64,000 nt of DNA, from contig NZ_CP136865.1 of the NCBI RefSeq assembly GCF_045689245.1, positions 3,348,001 to 3,412,000 of the forward strand. Reading direction: 5' to 3'. A program made the position numbers and the translations under genes. The stretch is from Congregibacter brevis (GTDB lineage: Bacteria; Pseudomonadota; Gammaproteobacteria; Pseudomonadales; Halieaceae). Of this stretch, positions 44,333-53,846 are shown piece after piece. The notes below the pieces were generated by a model. It searched no databases. It saw nothing but the letters and a program-made list of their open reading frames with translations, and was not told the origin of the DNA. Every line of letters starts with the position of its first letter. Position 1 is the stretch's first letter.

Positions 44333-46120
44333 CTAGCGGTGATCTCGTCGGTTGCTTATCCAGACCGTTTGATAAGGCTCAAGAAGCATTTGTTGCTTGT
44401 TACAGTCTTCGCCAGAAATGAGATCTGACCAGTCCTGAGCCTCGATGAGGTTAATGTCACTGAGCTGCAGATACTCCGCTTCGTTACTTACATTGGTAAT
44501 GCAAAAAATGCTCTGACGCCGATCAGAACTCTGGCGCCAAAATCCGAAGAGTGTAGATCCGAGGTGCAAGGTGAACTGTGTCGCATTGGGATGGAATGCC
44601 GACTGCTTTTGTCGGATTGCCAGCAGATCCATAATGCCTTGAAACACCTGCGCGTGGTCCGATTGCGCATCGGCAAGCTGTGCCTCCAGTTCATCAAGTT
44701 GCCATTGGTGTCGATTGATAGCGCGGTTCTGCCCCGTCGTTTCCAGGCGTTCAAGATCGTTTCTGGTCCCAAGTAGGCTGTGAATGTAGATGCCGGGAAT
44801 ACCCTCCAGACCCAGCATGATCGCGTGGGCGCAAACAAAACGTTGAAGGCCATACTCATCGGCGCCGGCTACCGTACCTTGGAGCGCGTCAATCAGAGCG
44901 ATGTTGATCTCGTAGGGCTTGTTTTGCCCATTCTCCAATGCTCGATAAGACACATGCCCACCAAAGCGTCGCATAGTACTGATGAGCGTTTGCAGTTCCT
45001 CATCAGACAGCAAACCCTCTGCAGGTCGCAAACCAATACCATCGTGGGAGGCAATAAAATTGAAGTAAGCAGTGCCGTGTTGCGGCGGCGGCATACTCAT
45101 CATCCACTGCTTTAAATAAAAGCAATCTCCGGTCACCAAGGTGTTAACCAGCAGAGGTGGTAGCGAGAAGTTGTATACGCAGTGCGCCTCGTTGCCATTG
45201 CCAAAATACGAGAGATTTTCCTGATTAGGGATGTTTGTCTCAGTGATGATCATCGCATCACCGCGGGCGTGTTCGATCAAAGTGCGCAGCAGGCGAACTA
45301 TCTCGTGGGTCTTCCGCAAATTGAGGGAACTTGTTCCTGGCTTCTTCCAGAGAAACGCAACGGCATCGAGGCGAAAAATTCGCACGCCGTTATCCAGGTA
45401 GTGGCGCACGATCTCTACCATGCGCTTGAGCACCTCCGGGTTCCTGAAATTGAGGTCAACCTGATCGTGGCTAAAAGTGCACCAAACGTGCCGCGTCCCA
45501 TCAACCGCCTCTACCTCGCGCAGAAGTGGCGACGTCCGCGGGCGCACCACCAGGGACAGATCGTCCTTAGGTGAGGCCGTCGCAAAGTAATCCACACCGG
45601 GCTCTTTGTTCTGCAAAAAGTTGGCGAACCACTGGCTCTCGCTTGAGCAGTGATTGATCACCAGATCGCCCATGAGGTTGTACTTGGCGCCAATGGCCAG
45701 CACATCATCCCATTCACCTAAGGACTCGTTTACCTTCAAGTAGTCGATCACAGAAAAGCCGTCGTCAGAGCTCCAGGGGCAAAACGGTAAGATGTGCACT
45801 CCGGTGATGCAGCCATCCGCATAGTGATCAAGCCAGTGCTTTAAGGTCTGAAGCGGCGCCTGGCCTTCTTGCTGAATGCTGTCGCCGTAGGTAATCATCA
45901 GGGCATCGCGCTGATCCCAATGATTGAGATAGGGGTTGGGCTGGGGCATATCGTCCTGCAGCCGCATGATCTTGAGGAGGTCCACGGCGAGCGCGTGCAT
46001 CTCGGAACTCACTTCGCCACCTGCATAGATGACAGATAGCTGTTGTGCTACTCGATAGGCTAGACCGTGGACTTTGTCCCGACCGCCGTCGTGGAAGTCT
46101 GGTTGCTCAGCTGGGGGCAT
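44333..46120 (-). CDS. GH13 subfamily 18 phosphorylase, probable glucosylglycerate phosphorylase
   Basis: 595 residues from the ATG at 46120. It is a retaining GH13 phosphorylase: GVHILPFCPWSSDDGFSV, GVRIFRLDAVAFLWK (the nucleophile Asp) and DAMIITETNI (the acid/base Glu), then FNFIASHDGIGLRP. Sucrose phosphorylases are about 490-500 residues, while glucosylglycerate phosphorylases are longer. Adjacent genes make glucosylglycerate and phosphorylate glycerate, so release of glucose 1-phosphate and glycerate fits best. It overlaps the synthase gene by 14 nt. Confidence 0.82.
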   Translation of the reverse strand: MPPAEQPDFHDGGRDKVHGLAYRVAQQLSVIYAGGEVSSEMHALAVDLLKIMRLQDDMPQPNPYLNHWDQRDALMITYGDSIQQEGQAPLQTLKHWLDHYADGCITGVHILPFCPWSSDDGFSVIDYLKVNESLGEWDDVLAIGAKYNLMGDLVINHCSSESQWFANFLQNKEPGVDYFATASPKDDLSLVVRPRTSPLLREVEAVDGTRHVWCTFSHDQVDLNFRNPEVLKRMVEIVRHYLDNGVRIFRLDAVAFLWKKPGTSSLNLRKTHEIVRLLRTLIEHARGDAMIITETNIPNQENLSYFGNGNEAHCVYNFSLPPLLVNTLVTGDCFYLKQWMMSMPPPQHGTAYFNFIASHDGIGLRPAEGLLSDEELQTLISTMRRFGGHVSYRALENGQNKPYEINIALIDALQGTVAGADEYGLQRFVCAHAIMLGLEGIPGIYIHSLLGTRNDLERLETTGQNRAINRHQWQLDELEAQLADAQSDHAQVFQGIMDLLAIRQKQSAFHPNATQFTLHLGSTLFGFWRQSSDRRQSIFCITNVSNEAEYLQLSDINLIEAQDWSDLISGEDCNKQQMLLEPYQTVWISNRRDHR

Positions 46121-47333
46121 ACTCCGCGGTGTCCTCTTCCACTGCCTGCAACAGCCGATCACGTACTGTGGGCATTGCGCTACTCACCCGAGACCAGCTC
46201 GGAATAAATGGCCTCTCCATGGGCCGATCAAGAAATGCCTCACCGGCCTTCATGATGTTTTCAGCAAAGAGCTCCACCGCTCGCTCCTCACTGTGCAAAT
46301 CATATTCGAGACCGTTCATCACTGCATCATTGTGATAGGTCTCCACAAAATCCAGTGCTACGCGGTAATAACTCGCCTTTAGAGAGCGGAAACTCTCCGT
46401 ACTAAAGACCACACCCCTCGTTGCCAATTTTCTGAATAGGGCCTTGCTGATATCGATGGACATACGAGACAGACCCGCCGACGCGTCGTCTGCCGAGAGT
46501 TGTTGATGCTTATGATCGTAGGTGTCTGCAATATCCGCCTGACACAGACGATTATTCGCGTAATTTCGATGCATCTCAGACAACACGCCAATCTCGAGCC
46601 CCCAGTCACTAGGGATACGTAGATCGTTAAGGACATCGCGGCGGAAGGAGAACTCCCCCGCCAGAGGATAGCGAAAGCTATCCATGTAATTGATGTATTC
46701 CATATCGCCCTGAGTCTTTTTTAAGGCTCGCAATAGGGGGGTCACCAGGAGCCGACTCACTCGTCCATTGATCTTACCGTTGGCGACCCGCGCGTAATAA
46801 CCCTTACAAAACTCGTAGTTAAAATTTGGATTGGCGACGGGATAAATCAATCTGGCGAGTAGCGAACGATCATAAGTCAGCACATCGCAGTCGTGCAGCG
46901 CTATAGATTCCACTCGGTTCGCAGCCAAGATATAGCCCATGCAATACCAGACATTACGACCCTTACCAAGCTCTCTCGGAGCGAGATCCATTTCCCGGAG
47001 CTCCTCGTCAATAGCCTTCAATCGCGGTCCATCGTTCCAAAGAACCCGATGAGGCTGTGGTAGTCGAGAAAAGAACTTAAGAGCATCTCGATACTGATCT
47101 TCCGTCGCCTGATCCAGGCCGATCACGATCTGCTCCAGGTAAGGAACCTTCGCCAAATGATCGACAATACGGGGCAATGCCTCGCCTTCAAGCTCGGAGT
47201 ATAAAGAAGGCAACAGCAGTCCCATGGGTCTTGCTTTACTAAAGCCAACAAGCTCTGCCTCTAGGTCCTCTAAGGGCCTGTTTGAGAGATTGTGCAGAGT
47301 AGTAATGATGCCGTTCTGGTAAAAATCCGCCAT
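46107..47333 (-). CDS. gpgS: GT81-like glucosyl-3-phosphoglycerate synthase
   Basis: 408 residues. Glycosyltransferase with the DCDVLTYDR region near residue 150 (DxD-type metal site) and LSNRPLEDLEAELVGFSKARP at the start, as in GpgS. It joins NDP-glucose to 3-phosphoglycerate. The later SDWGLEIGVLSEM and DTYDHKHQQLS are typical of the family. Substrate specificity (glucose rather than mannose) is inferred from the GH13 phosphorylase partner. Gap to the phosphatase gene is 3 nt. Confidence 0.82.
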   Translation of the reverse strand: MADFYQNGIITTLHNLSNRPLEDLEAELVGFSKARPMGLLLPSLYSELEGEALPRIVDHLAKVPYLEQIVIGLDQATEDQYRDALKFFSRLPQPHRVLWNDGPRLKAIDEELREMDLAPRELGKGRNVWYCMGYILAANRVESIALHDCDVLTYDRSLLARLIYPVANPNFNYEFCKGYYARVANGKINGRVSRLLVTPLLRALKKTQGDMEYINYMDSFRYPLAGEFSFRRDVLNDLRIPSDWGLEIGVLSEMHRNYANNRLCQADIADTYDHKHQQLSADDASAGLSRMSIDISKALFRKLATRGVVFSTESFRSLKASYYRVALDFVETYHNDAVMNGLEYDLHSEERAVELFAENIMKAGEAFLDRPMERPFIPSWSRVSSAMPTVRDRLLQAVEEDTAEYAPS

Positions 47334-47336
47334 GCT

Positions 47337-48182
47337 TTAAACTTCCTCACGCGACTTATAAAGGCCACGCAACCATTCGCGCACCCCGACTGACCAAGCT
47401 TCTGGACCGAACCCTTCCCCGACGATAACGCCGGAATCACGCTCCAACTCCGGCAGAGCACGGTTGTGCGCAGGAATCTGTAAAGCATGGCGGGCTACTT
47501 CGAGCATGGGGACATCGTTCTCTCCATCCCCTACAGCTAGATCATAAACAGCCGACGCCCCGGCTGCCAGCGCGTATTCCTGACGAAGCCACAAAAGCGC
47601 CTGACCTTTATCACAATCGCCCGACACACTGTAAAAGCGCCCGCCCTTTAACACCCGCGCGCCGGCCGCTTTTATGCCGCTCAAAAAGAGTTCCAGCTGT
47701 TCATCACTTCCCCGCCACTGCACAGGCTCGCTGTACTCTCGCTTGTTGGCCAAAGCCGCTTTCTCGAGGCTTAAACCGGTCATCTCGGCAATACCGGCAG
47801 TTCCTGCCGTGGCAAAGTCCAAAAAACAGCCCGGCATTTCCTGTCGATATTGGTCTAGGACTGAACTCCAGTGCGCGCGAGATGGTGCAAGCTCGCGCAC
47901 CCAAAAGCCCTCTCGAAGCTCGGTACCCTCCGGCTGCCTCTGAAAATAGCGCTCGGGAATGTAAATCGCCGCACCGTTCTCCGCAATAAAAGGATGCTCA
48001 TTTTCCAGCTCATGCCGTAACTCAAGCATCTCGGCGCGGGTTTTACTCGACGCGAGAACAACAGGAATCCGCATCTCTTCAAGCACCTGAAGCACAGGTT
48101 TTGCGGGTTCATAACTGTAGTCATCATGGTCCAGAAGGGAGCCGTCGAGATCAGTGACAACTAGATGTACCGTTGAGCTCAC
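47337..48182 (-). CDS. gpgP: HAD-IIB phosphatase, glucosyl/mannosyl-3-phosphoglycerate type
   Basis: 281 residues. HAD motif I VVTDLDGSLLDHDDY (residues 8-22), motif II VLASSKTRAE and motif IV AVGDGENDVPMLEVA (near 220). This is the cap-type HAD-IIB fold of MPGP-like phosphatases, which remove the phosphate from the product of the GT81 enzyme to give the osmolyte. GTG start, overlapping the kinase stop (GTGA). Confidence 0.85.
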   Translation of the reverse strand: MSSTVHLVVTDLDGSLLDHDDYSYEPAKPVLQVLEEMRIPVVLASSKTRAEMLELRHELENEHPFIAENGAAIYIPERYFQRQPEGTELREGFWVRELAPSRAHWSSVLDQYRQEMPGCFLDFATAGTAGIAEMTGLSLEKAALANKREYSEPVQWRGSDEQLELFLSGIKAAGARVLKGGRFYSVSGDCDKGQALLWLRQEYALAAGASAVYDLAVGDGENDVPMLEVARHALQIPAHNRALPELERDSGVIVGEGFGPEAWSVGVREWLRGLYKSREEV

Positions 48183-49072
48183 CGCGTTTCCTCCAGTCCT
48201 TCAGCGCTTACGATTCTACGATCCTCATCTAAATGAAATAACACGTCGGCACGCTCAGGCAGGTCGCGCAAGCATTGTCGTGTATAACGCTCAAAGTACT
48301 GTACAAACCGTCTCAACGCCGCATCATCCATGAGGCCTTCCCCTTTACCGCCCACCGCTTCGCGAAGCTTTTGCTCCTGCTCACTGCGCCAACGCAGCAC
48401 CTGCTCAAATCCTGGAGCCGCCAGCATGACCCAGATATCCAACTCAGCGTAGAGTGACTCGTAGCTCTCTTCGAGCAGCCGATTAGAGTAGCCACGCCAG
48501 AGCCCCCTGCCATCCTCATCACGTTCCAGCGCATTACAGGGCTTTTCCAGCGTAACGGGTAACTCGCTGCGAGCACCCAGGCACCAGCCCTCCAGAATGA
48601 TCACATCCACAGGGGGCTCGAATGTTGACCATGCCGACATTGGAGCCCGGTCATCGATAGACTTATCAAAGCGCGGGACAGCGATTGCGTCGGGGGACGC
48701 TTGACTCAGCTCGCTGAGAGTACGGCGCAAGAGACCCACATCGTGGGTACCCGGAACACCGCGCGTTTTAAGCAAAGGATGCACCTTAACCGCCAGATCT
48801 TGACGCTCGGCAAGGGTGAGATAAAAGTCATCTAAAGAAAGAGCCGCAGCACTGAGTCCATACTCGTGGGTCAAGCACTCACAAAGGTAGTCGCCCAAGG
48901 TGCTCTTACCCGACCCCTGACTGCCGTTTAGAGCAACCTTTAGGGAGGCACCCTGCTTCTGCCTGCGCTCTTCGAGCTGCTTAGCCAGGGGCGAAAAAAA
49001 CCTGTCGGCAGTATCTAGATAGCTCTCGGGCAGGCGGTGGGTATCAAGGAAGCTCTGCTGCCATGGTTTCAC
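48179..49072 (-). CDS. D-glycerate 3-kinase-like P-loop kinase
   Basis: 297 residues. Walker A ALNGSQGSGKST near residues 48-59, and a second conserved region LSLDDFYLTLAERQDLA. It belongs to the plant-type glycerate kinase family. It would phosphorylate the glycerate released by the phosphorylase, giving 3-phosphoglycerate, the acceptor of the GT81 synthase. GTG start at 49072, 33 nt after aceF, so co-transcription with aceEF is possible. Confidence 0.85.
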   Translation of the reverse strand: MKPWQQSFLDTHRLPESYLDTADRFFSPLAKQLEERRQKQGASLKVALNGSQGSGKSTLGDYLCECLTHEYGLSAAALSLDDFYLTLAERQDLAVKVHPLLKTRGVPGTHDVGLLRRTLSELSQASPDAIAVPRFDKSIDDRAPMSAWSTFEPPVDVIILEGWCLGARSELPVTLEKPCNALERDEDGRGLWRGYSNRLLEESYESLYAELDIWVMLAAPGFEQVLRWRSEQEQKLREAVGGKGEGLMDDAALRRFVQYFERYTRQCLRDLPERADVLFHLDEDRRIVSAEGLEETR

Positions 49073-49105
49073 GCTTCTCTATTTACCCCTCTGCGTCGTC
49101 ATCTA

Positions 49106-50770
49106 TCAAAGAAGGAGTTTACGAATATCTCCAAGAAGTGCACAGAGCTCAGTCAGAAAACGTCCCGCATCGCCGCCATTAACAACGCGGTGATCATAGG
49201 AAAGGCCTAGAGGCAGCTGTAGTCGCGGCTGGAAGGCTTGACCGTCCCACACCGGCTGTGTATCTGCCCGACTCACTCCAAGAATCGCAACCTCCGGGGC
49301 GTTGACGATTGGCGTAAAGCCACGACCGCCGATGGACCCTAAGCTCGACACAGTGAAGCCACCACCCTGCATATCTGAGGGCTTGAGCTTGCGCTCTCGT
49401 GCCTTACCCGCGAGCTCAATAACTTCATCAGCAAGCTCCCAGAGCGTCTTCTGATCCACATCCCGAATAACGGGAACTACCAGGCCTGCAGGTGTATCAA
49501 CTGCCATGCCGATATGCACATAACGCTTAAATGTAAGCGTGCTGCCCCCATCGCTCAACGACGAATTCAGCTTCTCGTTGTTCTTCAGTGCCACCGCACA
49601 GGCTTTAAGCAAGAAAGGTAAAGGTGTTAAACGTGTTCCGCGCTTATCTGCCTCTCCCTTGAGTGACTTTCTAAACGATTCCATCTCTGTGATGTCCGCA
49701 TCATCGAACTGAGTCACGTGAGGAACATTGAGCCAGCTTCGCTGCATATTGGCAGCGGTGACTTTGTCGATTTTACTGCGCTCCACCACTTCCACTGGCC
49801 CAAACGCTGAGAAGTCCACGTCTGGTACAGCTGGGATCCCCGCACCACCGTTGGTAGATTCCTGAGAAGCAAGTGCTTTGCTGACGTAAGAGTGCAGATC
49901 TTCTTTAAGGATGCGTCCGCGGGGACCGCTGCTCTTTACGGATTCGAGAGGTACGCCAAACTCTCGAGCGAGGCGTCGAACCGCAGGTCCCGCATACACA
50001 GTGTTACCGCTCGACTTGGAGACAGTTTTAGACGTCTCACTGGCAGGCGTCGGCGCACTCGCTGGAGCCGATTTTGCAGCGGGAGCCGATTCTTGGCCCG
50101 CCGCTGGCTTAGCTTGAGCGGCTGAATCGCCACTACTTTTGGCTTCGTTTTCACTTTGAGCAGCTGTCACCGCATCAAGGAGCAACAGTACGTCGCCTTC
50201 TTTAACTTGCGAGCCTTCTTCTACCTTCAACGCTGTGACAACACCGGTCGCAGGCGACGGAACCTCCATGGACGCCTTATCCGTCTCGAGCACCACGAGT
50301 GTGTCGCCTTCTGAAATGCTGTCCCCAACACTCACTGACACTTCAATGAGATCGACCGGCTCATCAGTACCGATATCCGGCACAGGCACCTCTACCGTCT
50401 GGCTCGCCGCAGGCGCTGGCTCAGCTTTCTTGGTCTCTCCTACGATGGGTTCGGATGGTTCTGCTGACGCGGGCTCTTTACTCTCGTCGCCACCAGTCGA
50501 GCCTTCTGCTCCAGGCGCTTCAGCTTCCGCACCAGCGACTTCGATAACCGCAACAGCGGCGCCCTCAGCAAGCTCATCACCGTCTTTCGCCAGCACCTCA
50601 ACGACCGTACCAGCGACGGTCGATGGGATTTCCATTGATGCCTTATCAGACTCGAGTACCAGTAGTCCCTGATCAACCTCAACGGTATCGCCTGGGCTTA
50701 CCAAAACCTCGACGACCTCGGCAGCATCTGAACCGCCGATATCAGGGACTAGGACTGTTTCCTGTGCCAC
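49106..50770 (-). CDS. aceF: Pyruvate dehydrogenase E2, dihydrolipoamide acetyltransferase
   Basis: 554 residues with two lipoyl domains (lipoylated Lys in SDKASME near residue 43 and TDKASME near residue 163), Ala/Pro linkers, an E3/E1-binding domain (AGPAVRRLAREFGVPLESVK near 260-280) and a catalytic domain ending DHRVVNGGDAGRF. The active-site His is present; the usual HxxxDG Asp is Asn here, as in some Pseudomonas E2 enzymes. GTG start with a strong GAGGAGA site. It follows aceE by 49 nt. No lpd nearby. Confidence 0.95.
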   Translation of the reverse strand: MAQETVLVPDIGGSDAAEVVEVLVSPGDTVEVDQGLLVLESDKASMEIPSTVAGTVVEVLAKDGDELAEGAAVAVIEVAGAEAEAPGAEGSTGGDESKEPASAEPSEPIVGETKKAEPAPAASQTVEVPVPDIGTDEPVDLIEVSVSVGDSISEGDTLVVLETDKASMEVPSPATGVVTALKVEEGSQVKEGDVLLLLDAVTAAQSENEAKSSGDSAAQAKPAAGQESAPAAKSAPASAPTPASETSKTVSKSSGNTVYAGPAVRRLAREFGVPLESVKSSGPRGRILKEDLHSYVSKALASQESTNGGAGIPAVPDVDFSAFGPVEVVERSKIDKVTAANMQRSWLNVPHVTQFDDADITEMESFRKSLKGEADKRGTRLTPLPFLLKACAVALKNNEKLNSSLSDGGSTLTFKRYVHIGMAVDTPAGLVVPVIRDVDQKTLWELADEVIELAGKARERKLKPSDMQGGGFTVSSLGSIGGRGFTPIVNAPEVAILGVSRADTQPVWDGQAFQPRLQLPLGLSYDHRVVNGGDAGRFLTELCALLGDIRKLLL

Positions 50771-50819
50771 GGACTCTCTCCTCGCTAGACGCGCTATAAA
50801 GCGCTGTATTAGCTACTTT

Positions 50820-53468
50820 TTATATCGTTGTAGGATCTACTTTGTTCGGGTCGATACCCAGCGCATCGCGAGCAGTCGCCACCTCTTCGGCACTGATATC
50901 CCCACGAGCGGCAAGAGCATTCAAAGACGCCAGCACCACGAATTCTCGGCTCACTTCAAAGAAGTGTCGTAGCTTTGCGCGGGTGTCGCTGCGTCCAAAG
51001 CCATCAGTTCCAAGAACAGAAAGCGGTGCTGGACAAGCGGAGCGGAGCTGCTCTGAGAAGCTCTTCATGTAGTCCGTCGCGATTACCACAGGAGCGTCGC
51101 TCCCCAGCAATTGCTCAGTGAAGAACGCGGTACGAGGTTCCTCGCCGGGGTTCAGCATGTTCCAACGCTCAACCTGCTTAATGTCGCGCTGAAGCTCATT
51201 AATACTCGGCAGGCTCCACACCTCGGCGTCCACGCCGTAATCGTTGCGGAGCATTTCTGCAGCTGCCTCCACTTCCCGCAAGATAGTGCCCGCGCCACAT
51301 AGACGTAGACGAGGCGCATCGCCCTCAGCGCTCTTCAAGCGATACATGCCTTTCACGATGCCCGTCTCTACACCCTCAGGCATTGCTGGCTGGGGGTAGT
51401 TCTCGTTCATCGTGGTGATGTAGTAAAAGCGATTTTCACGCTCGGAATACATGCGGCGCATGCCATCTTGAATGATGACGGCCAGTTCGTAAGCGTAAGT
51501 CGGGTCGTAACTCACACAGTTCGGGATGGTCGATGCCAACAGTAGGCTATGACCGTCCTGATGCTGCAAACCTTCTCCGTTAAGCGTCGTGCGACCGGAC
51601 GTCGCTCCCATAAGGAAGCCCCGAGCCTGACTATCGCCCGCTGCCCACAGCAGGTCTCCGATACGCTGAAAACCGAACATGGAGTAAAAGATGTAGAACG
51701 GCACCATCGGGAAATTGCTGGTGCTGTAGGACGTGGCCGCCGCTAACCAAGCTGATCCGGCACCCGCCTCGTTAATTCCTTCCTCCAGAATTTGACCTTT
51801 GATGTCTTCCTTGTAGAACATGATCTGATCGGAATCATGCGGGGTGTAACGCTGCCCCACAGAGGAGTAAATACCCAACTGTCGGAACATACCTTCCATA
51901 CCGAAGGTTCGTGCCTCGTCCGGCACAATCGGTACAACACGATGGCCAATGGCTTTGTCTTTGGCGAGGGCCGATAGGATTCGCACAAACGCCATGGTCG
52001 TCGATACCTGACGCTCGCCGCTACTCTTTGTCTGCGCCGAGAAAGCGTCCAGACCCGGTACCGGAAGCACCTGAGCCTCACTCCGCCGCGCGGGGATACA
52101 TCCACCAAGCTTACGACGCTGCTCGCGCATGTAGCGCATTTCCGGGCTGTTCTCGTCGGGCTTGTAGTAAGGCACCGACGCTAAATCCTCATCATCGATG
52201 GGAATCGCGAAACGATCGCGGAACGCCCGCAGGGATTCCATATTCAGCTTCTTGAGAGAGTGAGTTTCGTTACTTGCCTCGCCCGCTTCGCCGGTGCCAT
52301 AGCCTTTCACGGTCATAGCGAGAATCACGGTGGGCTGGTCGAACTGCTCGGCAGCTTTAGCATAGGCCGCATAAACTTTGTAAGGGTCGTGTCCACCGCG
52401 GTTGAGATACATGATGTCGTCGTCTGATAAATCTTTTACAAGATCCAGAGACTCGGGATACTTCCCGAAGAAATGCTCGCGGGTATAGGCGCCGCCGTTG
52501 TATTTATAATTCTGGAGCTCACCGTCACAGACTTCGTCCATGCGCTTTTGCAGCATGCCCGACTCGTCACGCTCCAAGAGCGGATCCCATTTGCGCCCCC
52601 AGATCACCTTTAGGCAATCCCAGCCGGCACCACGAAACACGCCTTCAAGTTCTTGAATGATTTTGCCGTTGCCGCGTACTGGGCCATCAAGACGCTGCAA
52701 ATTACAGTTCACTACGAAAATGAGGTTACCGAGCTTCTCTCGACCCGCGAGGGAAATAGCGCCTAGTGACTCGGGCTCGTCACACTCCCCGTCGCCCATA
52801 AAGCACCAGACGTTACGATCCTTCTGGTCCAGGAGGCCGCGATCGGCCTGATACTTCATTACCCGTGCTTGATAGATCGCCTGAATGGGGCCGAGGCCCA
52901 TGGACACCGTAGGAAATTGCCAGTAGTCAGGCATGAGCCAAGGATGGGGGTAAGACGATAGTCCCTTGCCATCAACTTCGCGACGGAAGTTGTCCAGTTG
53001 GTCTTCATCTAGGCGCCCTTCGAGGTAAGAGCGAGCGTACATGCCCGGAGCGCTGTGGCCTTGGTAAAAGACCAAGTCGCCCGGATGGCCGTCCTCCGTA
53101 CCGCGGAAAAAATAGTTACAGCCCACGTCGTACAGTGTCGCCGATGATGAAAAGCTGCTGATGTGCCCGCCAAGGCCGTCGTCGTTGTCATTCGCGCGCA
53201 TAACCATGGCCAACGCGTTCCAACGGATCAGGGAGCGAATACGACGCTCCATAAACAAGTCGCCGGGCATCGGCTTCTCGTCTTCGGGACTGATGGTGTT
53301 TCTAAACGGTGTAGTAATCGACGGGGGAAGGGGAACACCCGTATCGACGGCGTGCTTCGCCAATTGGATCATGAGATAGCGAGCCCGGCTATCGCCGCCC
53401 TCTCGTACCACACTGTCTAGAGCGTCAAGCCATTCCCGGGTTTCGATGGGGTCGTTGTCGTCGATCAT
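50820..53468 (-). CDS. aceE: Pyruvate dehydrogenase E1 component
   Basis: 882 residues, homodimeric-type E1. It decarboxylates pyruvate using thiamine diphosphate. The ThDP motif MGDGECDEPESLGA with the downstream NCNLQRLDGPV is near residues 228-265, followed by the long central and C-terminal transketolase-like domains. It starts the aceE-aceF operon. The 375-bp region upstream has several palindromes. Confidence 0.97.
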   Translation of the reverse strand: MIDDNDPIETREWLDALDSVVREGGDSRARYLMIQLAKHAVDTGVPLPPSITTPFRNTISPEDEKPMPGDLFMERRIRSLIRWNALAMVMRANDNDDGLGGHISSFSSSATLYDVGCNYFFRGTEDGHPGDLVFYQGHSAPGMYARSYLEGRLDEDQLDNFRREVDGKGLSSYPHPWLMPDYWQFPTVSMGLGPIQAIYQARVMKYQADRGLLDQKDRNVWCFMGDGECDEPESLGAISLAGREKLGNLIFVVNCNLQRLDGPVRGNGKIIQELEGVFRGAGWDCLKVIWGRKWDPLLERDESGMLQKRMDEVCDGELQNYKYNGGAYTREHFFGKYPESLDLVKDLSDDDIMYLNRGGHDPYKVYAAYAKAAEQFDQPTVILAMTVKGYGTGEAGEASNETHSLKKLNMESLRAFRDRFAIPIDDEDLASVPYYKPDENSPEMRYMREQRRKLGGCIPARRSEAQVLPVPGLDAFSAQTKSSGERQVSTTMAFVRILSALAKDKAIGHRVVPIVPDEARTFGMEGMFRQLGIYSSVGQRYTPHDSDQIMFYKEDIKGQILEEGINEAGAGSAWLAAATSYSTSNFPMVPFYIFYSMFGFQRIGDLLWAAGDSQARGFLMGATSGRTTLNGEGLQHQDGHSLLLASTIPNCVSYDPTYAYELAVIIQDGMRRMYSERENRFYYITTMNENYPQPAMPEGVETGIVKGMYRLKSAEGDAPRLRLCGAGTILREVEAAAEMLRNDYGVDAEVWSLPSINELQRDIKQVERWNMLNPGEEPRTAFFTEQLLGSDAPVVIATDYMKSFSEQLRSACPAPLSVLGTDGFGRSDTRAKLRHFFEVSREFVVLASLNALAARGDISAEEVATARDALGIDPNKVDPTTI

Positions 53469-53550
53469 TGTCTAATGTCCCGCCCGCACTAGCTTAAGGA
53501 ATCGCCCTGGCAGGCCCACCTTAGCAGCACTAGTTAGTTCTTTATTAGAA

Positions 53551-53564
53551 TTTACTCGAGTAAA
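53551..53564. promoter_or_regulatory. Perfect 14-bp palindrome upstream of aceE
   Basis: TTTACTCGAGTAAA, fully self-complementary, 83 nt before the aceE ATG. It does not match the PdhR consensus I know. Probable operator; regulator unknown. Confidence 0.5.
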
Positions 53565-53629
53565 AAGACTGACTCGAGCGCGTCGCGGACGATCATACGG
53601 TGTCAAAATTTTGTACACAAGTCCTACAT

Positions 53630-53657
53630 GGCTCCATAAAAGTTTCATTATGGAACC
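53630..53657. promoter_or_regulatory. 28-bp inverted repeat upstream of aceE
   Basis: GGCTCCATAA, 8 nt, TTATGGAACC: 9 of 10 bases pair. It lies upstream of a TTGACA hexamer on the minus strand and so could be an activator site or an operator. Confidence 0.45.
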
Positions 53658-53798
53658 AATTAAACTAATACCGCTTACATTGATATGCGGCTCAAAGGGC
53701 GGATTTACAGTAAATAAGCCTTCTGCGCAGCGGCAAAAATCTTAAGGGCTGGACCGCGGAGTTACCCCAGTTAAGCGAGAGGTAACTCCACCAGACAA

Positions 53799-53846
53799 CT
53801 CACCATACGGCTCACAACACTGCTCACTTCACTGCTCACTTCACTA
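53799..53846. repeat. Four 12-bp tandem repeats after the M16 gene
   Basis: CTCAC recurs at 53799, 53811, 53823 and 53835, an exact 12-bp period, with the last two units nearly identical (CTCACTTCACTG/A). The last unit includes the stop codon (53844-53846) of the M16 peptidase. Confidence 0.8.

Larger units (their letters stand above)
53469..53843. other. Region between the M16 peptidase gene and aceE
   Basis: 375 bp without a gene. From right to left on the transcribed strand it holds four 12-bp repeats (53799-53846), a 9-bp perfect stem with a 14-nt loop (GGAGTTACC...GGTAACTCC, 53758-53789), a 28-bp inverted repeat (53630-53657), a TTGACA hexamer on the minus strand (53601-53606), and a 14-bp perfect palindrome TTTACTCGAGTAAA (53551-53564) about 85 nt before aceE. 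The aceE promoter must lie here, but I cannot fix its -10. Confidence 0.6.

Noticed and set aside
49106..50770. AceF HxxxDG motif reads HRVVNG (Asp to Asn)
   Set aside because: The same change is found in other pseudomonad-type E2 proteins, so it is not a defect.
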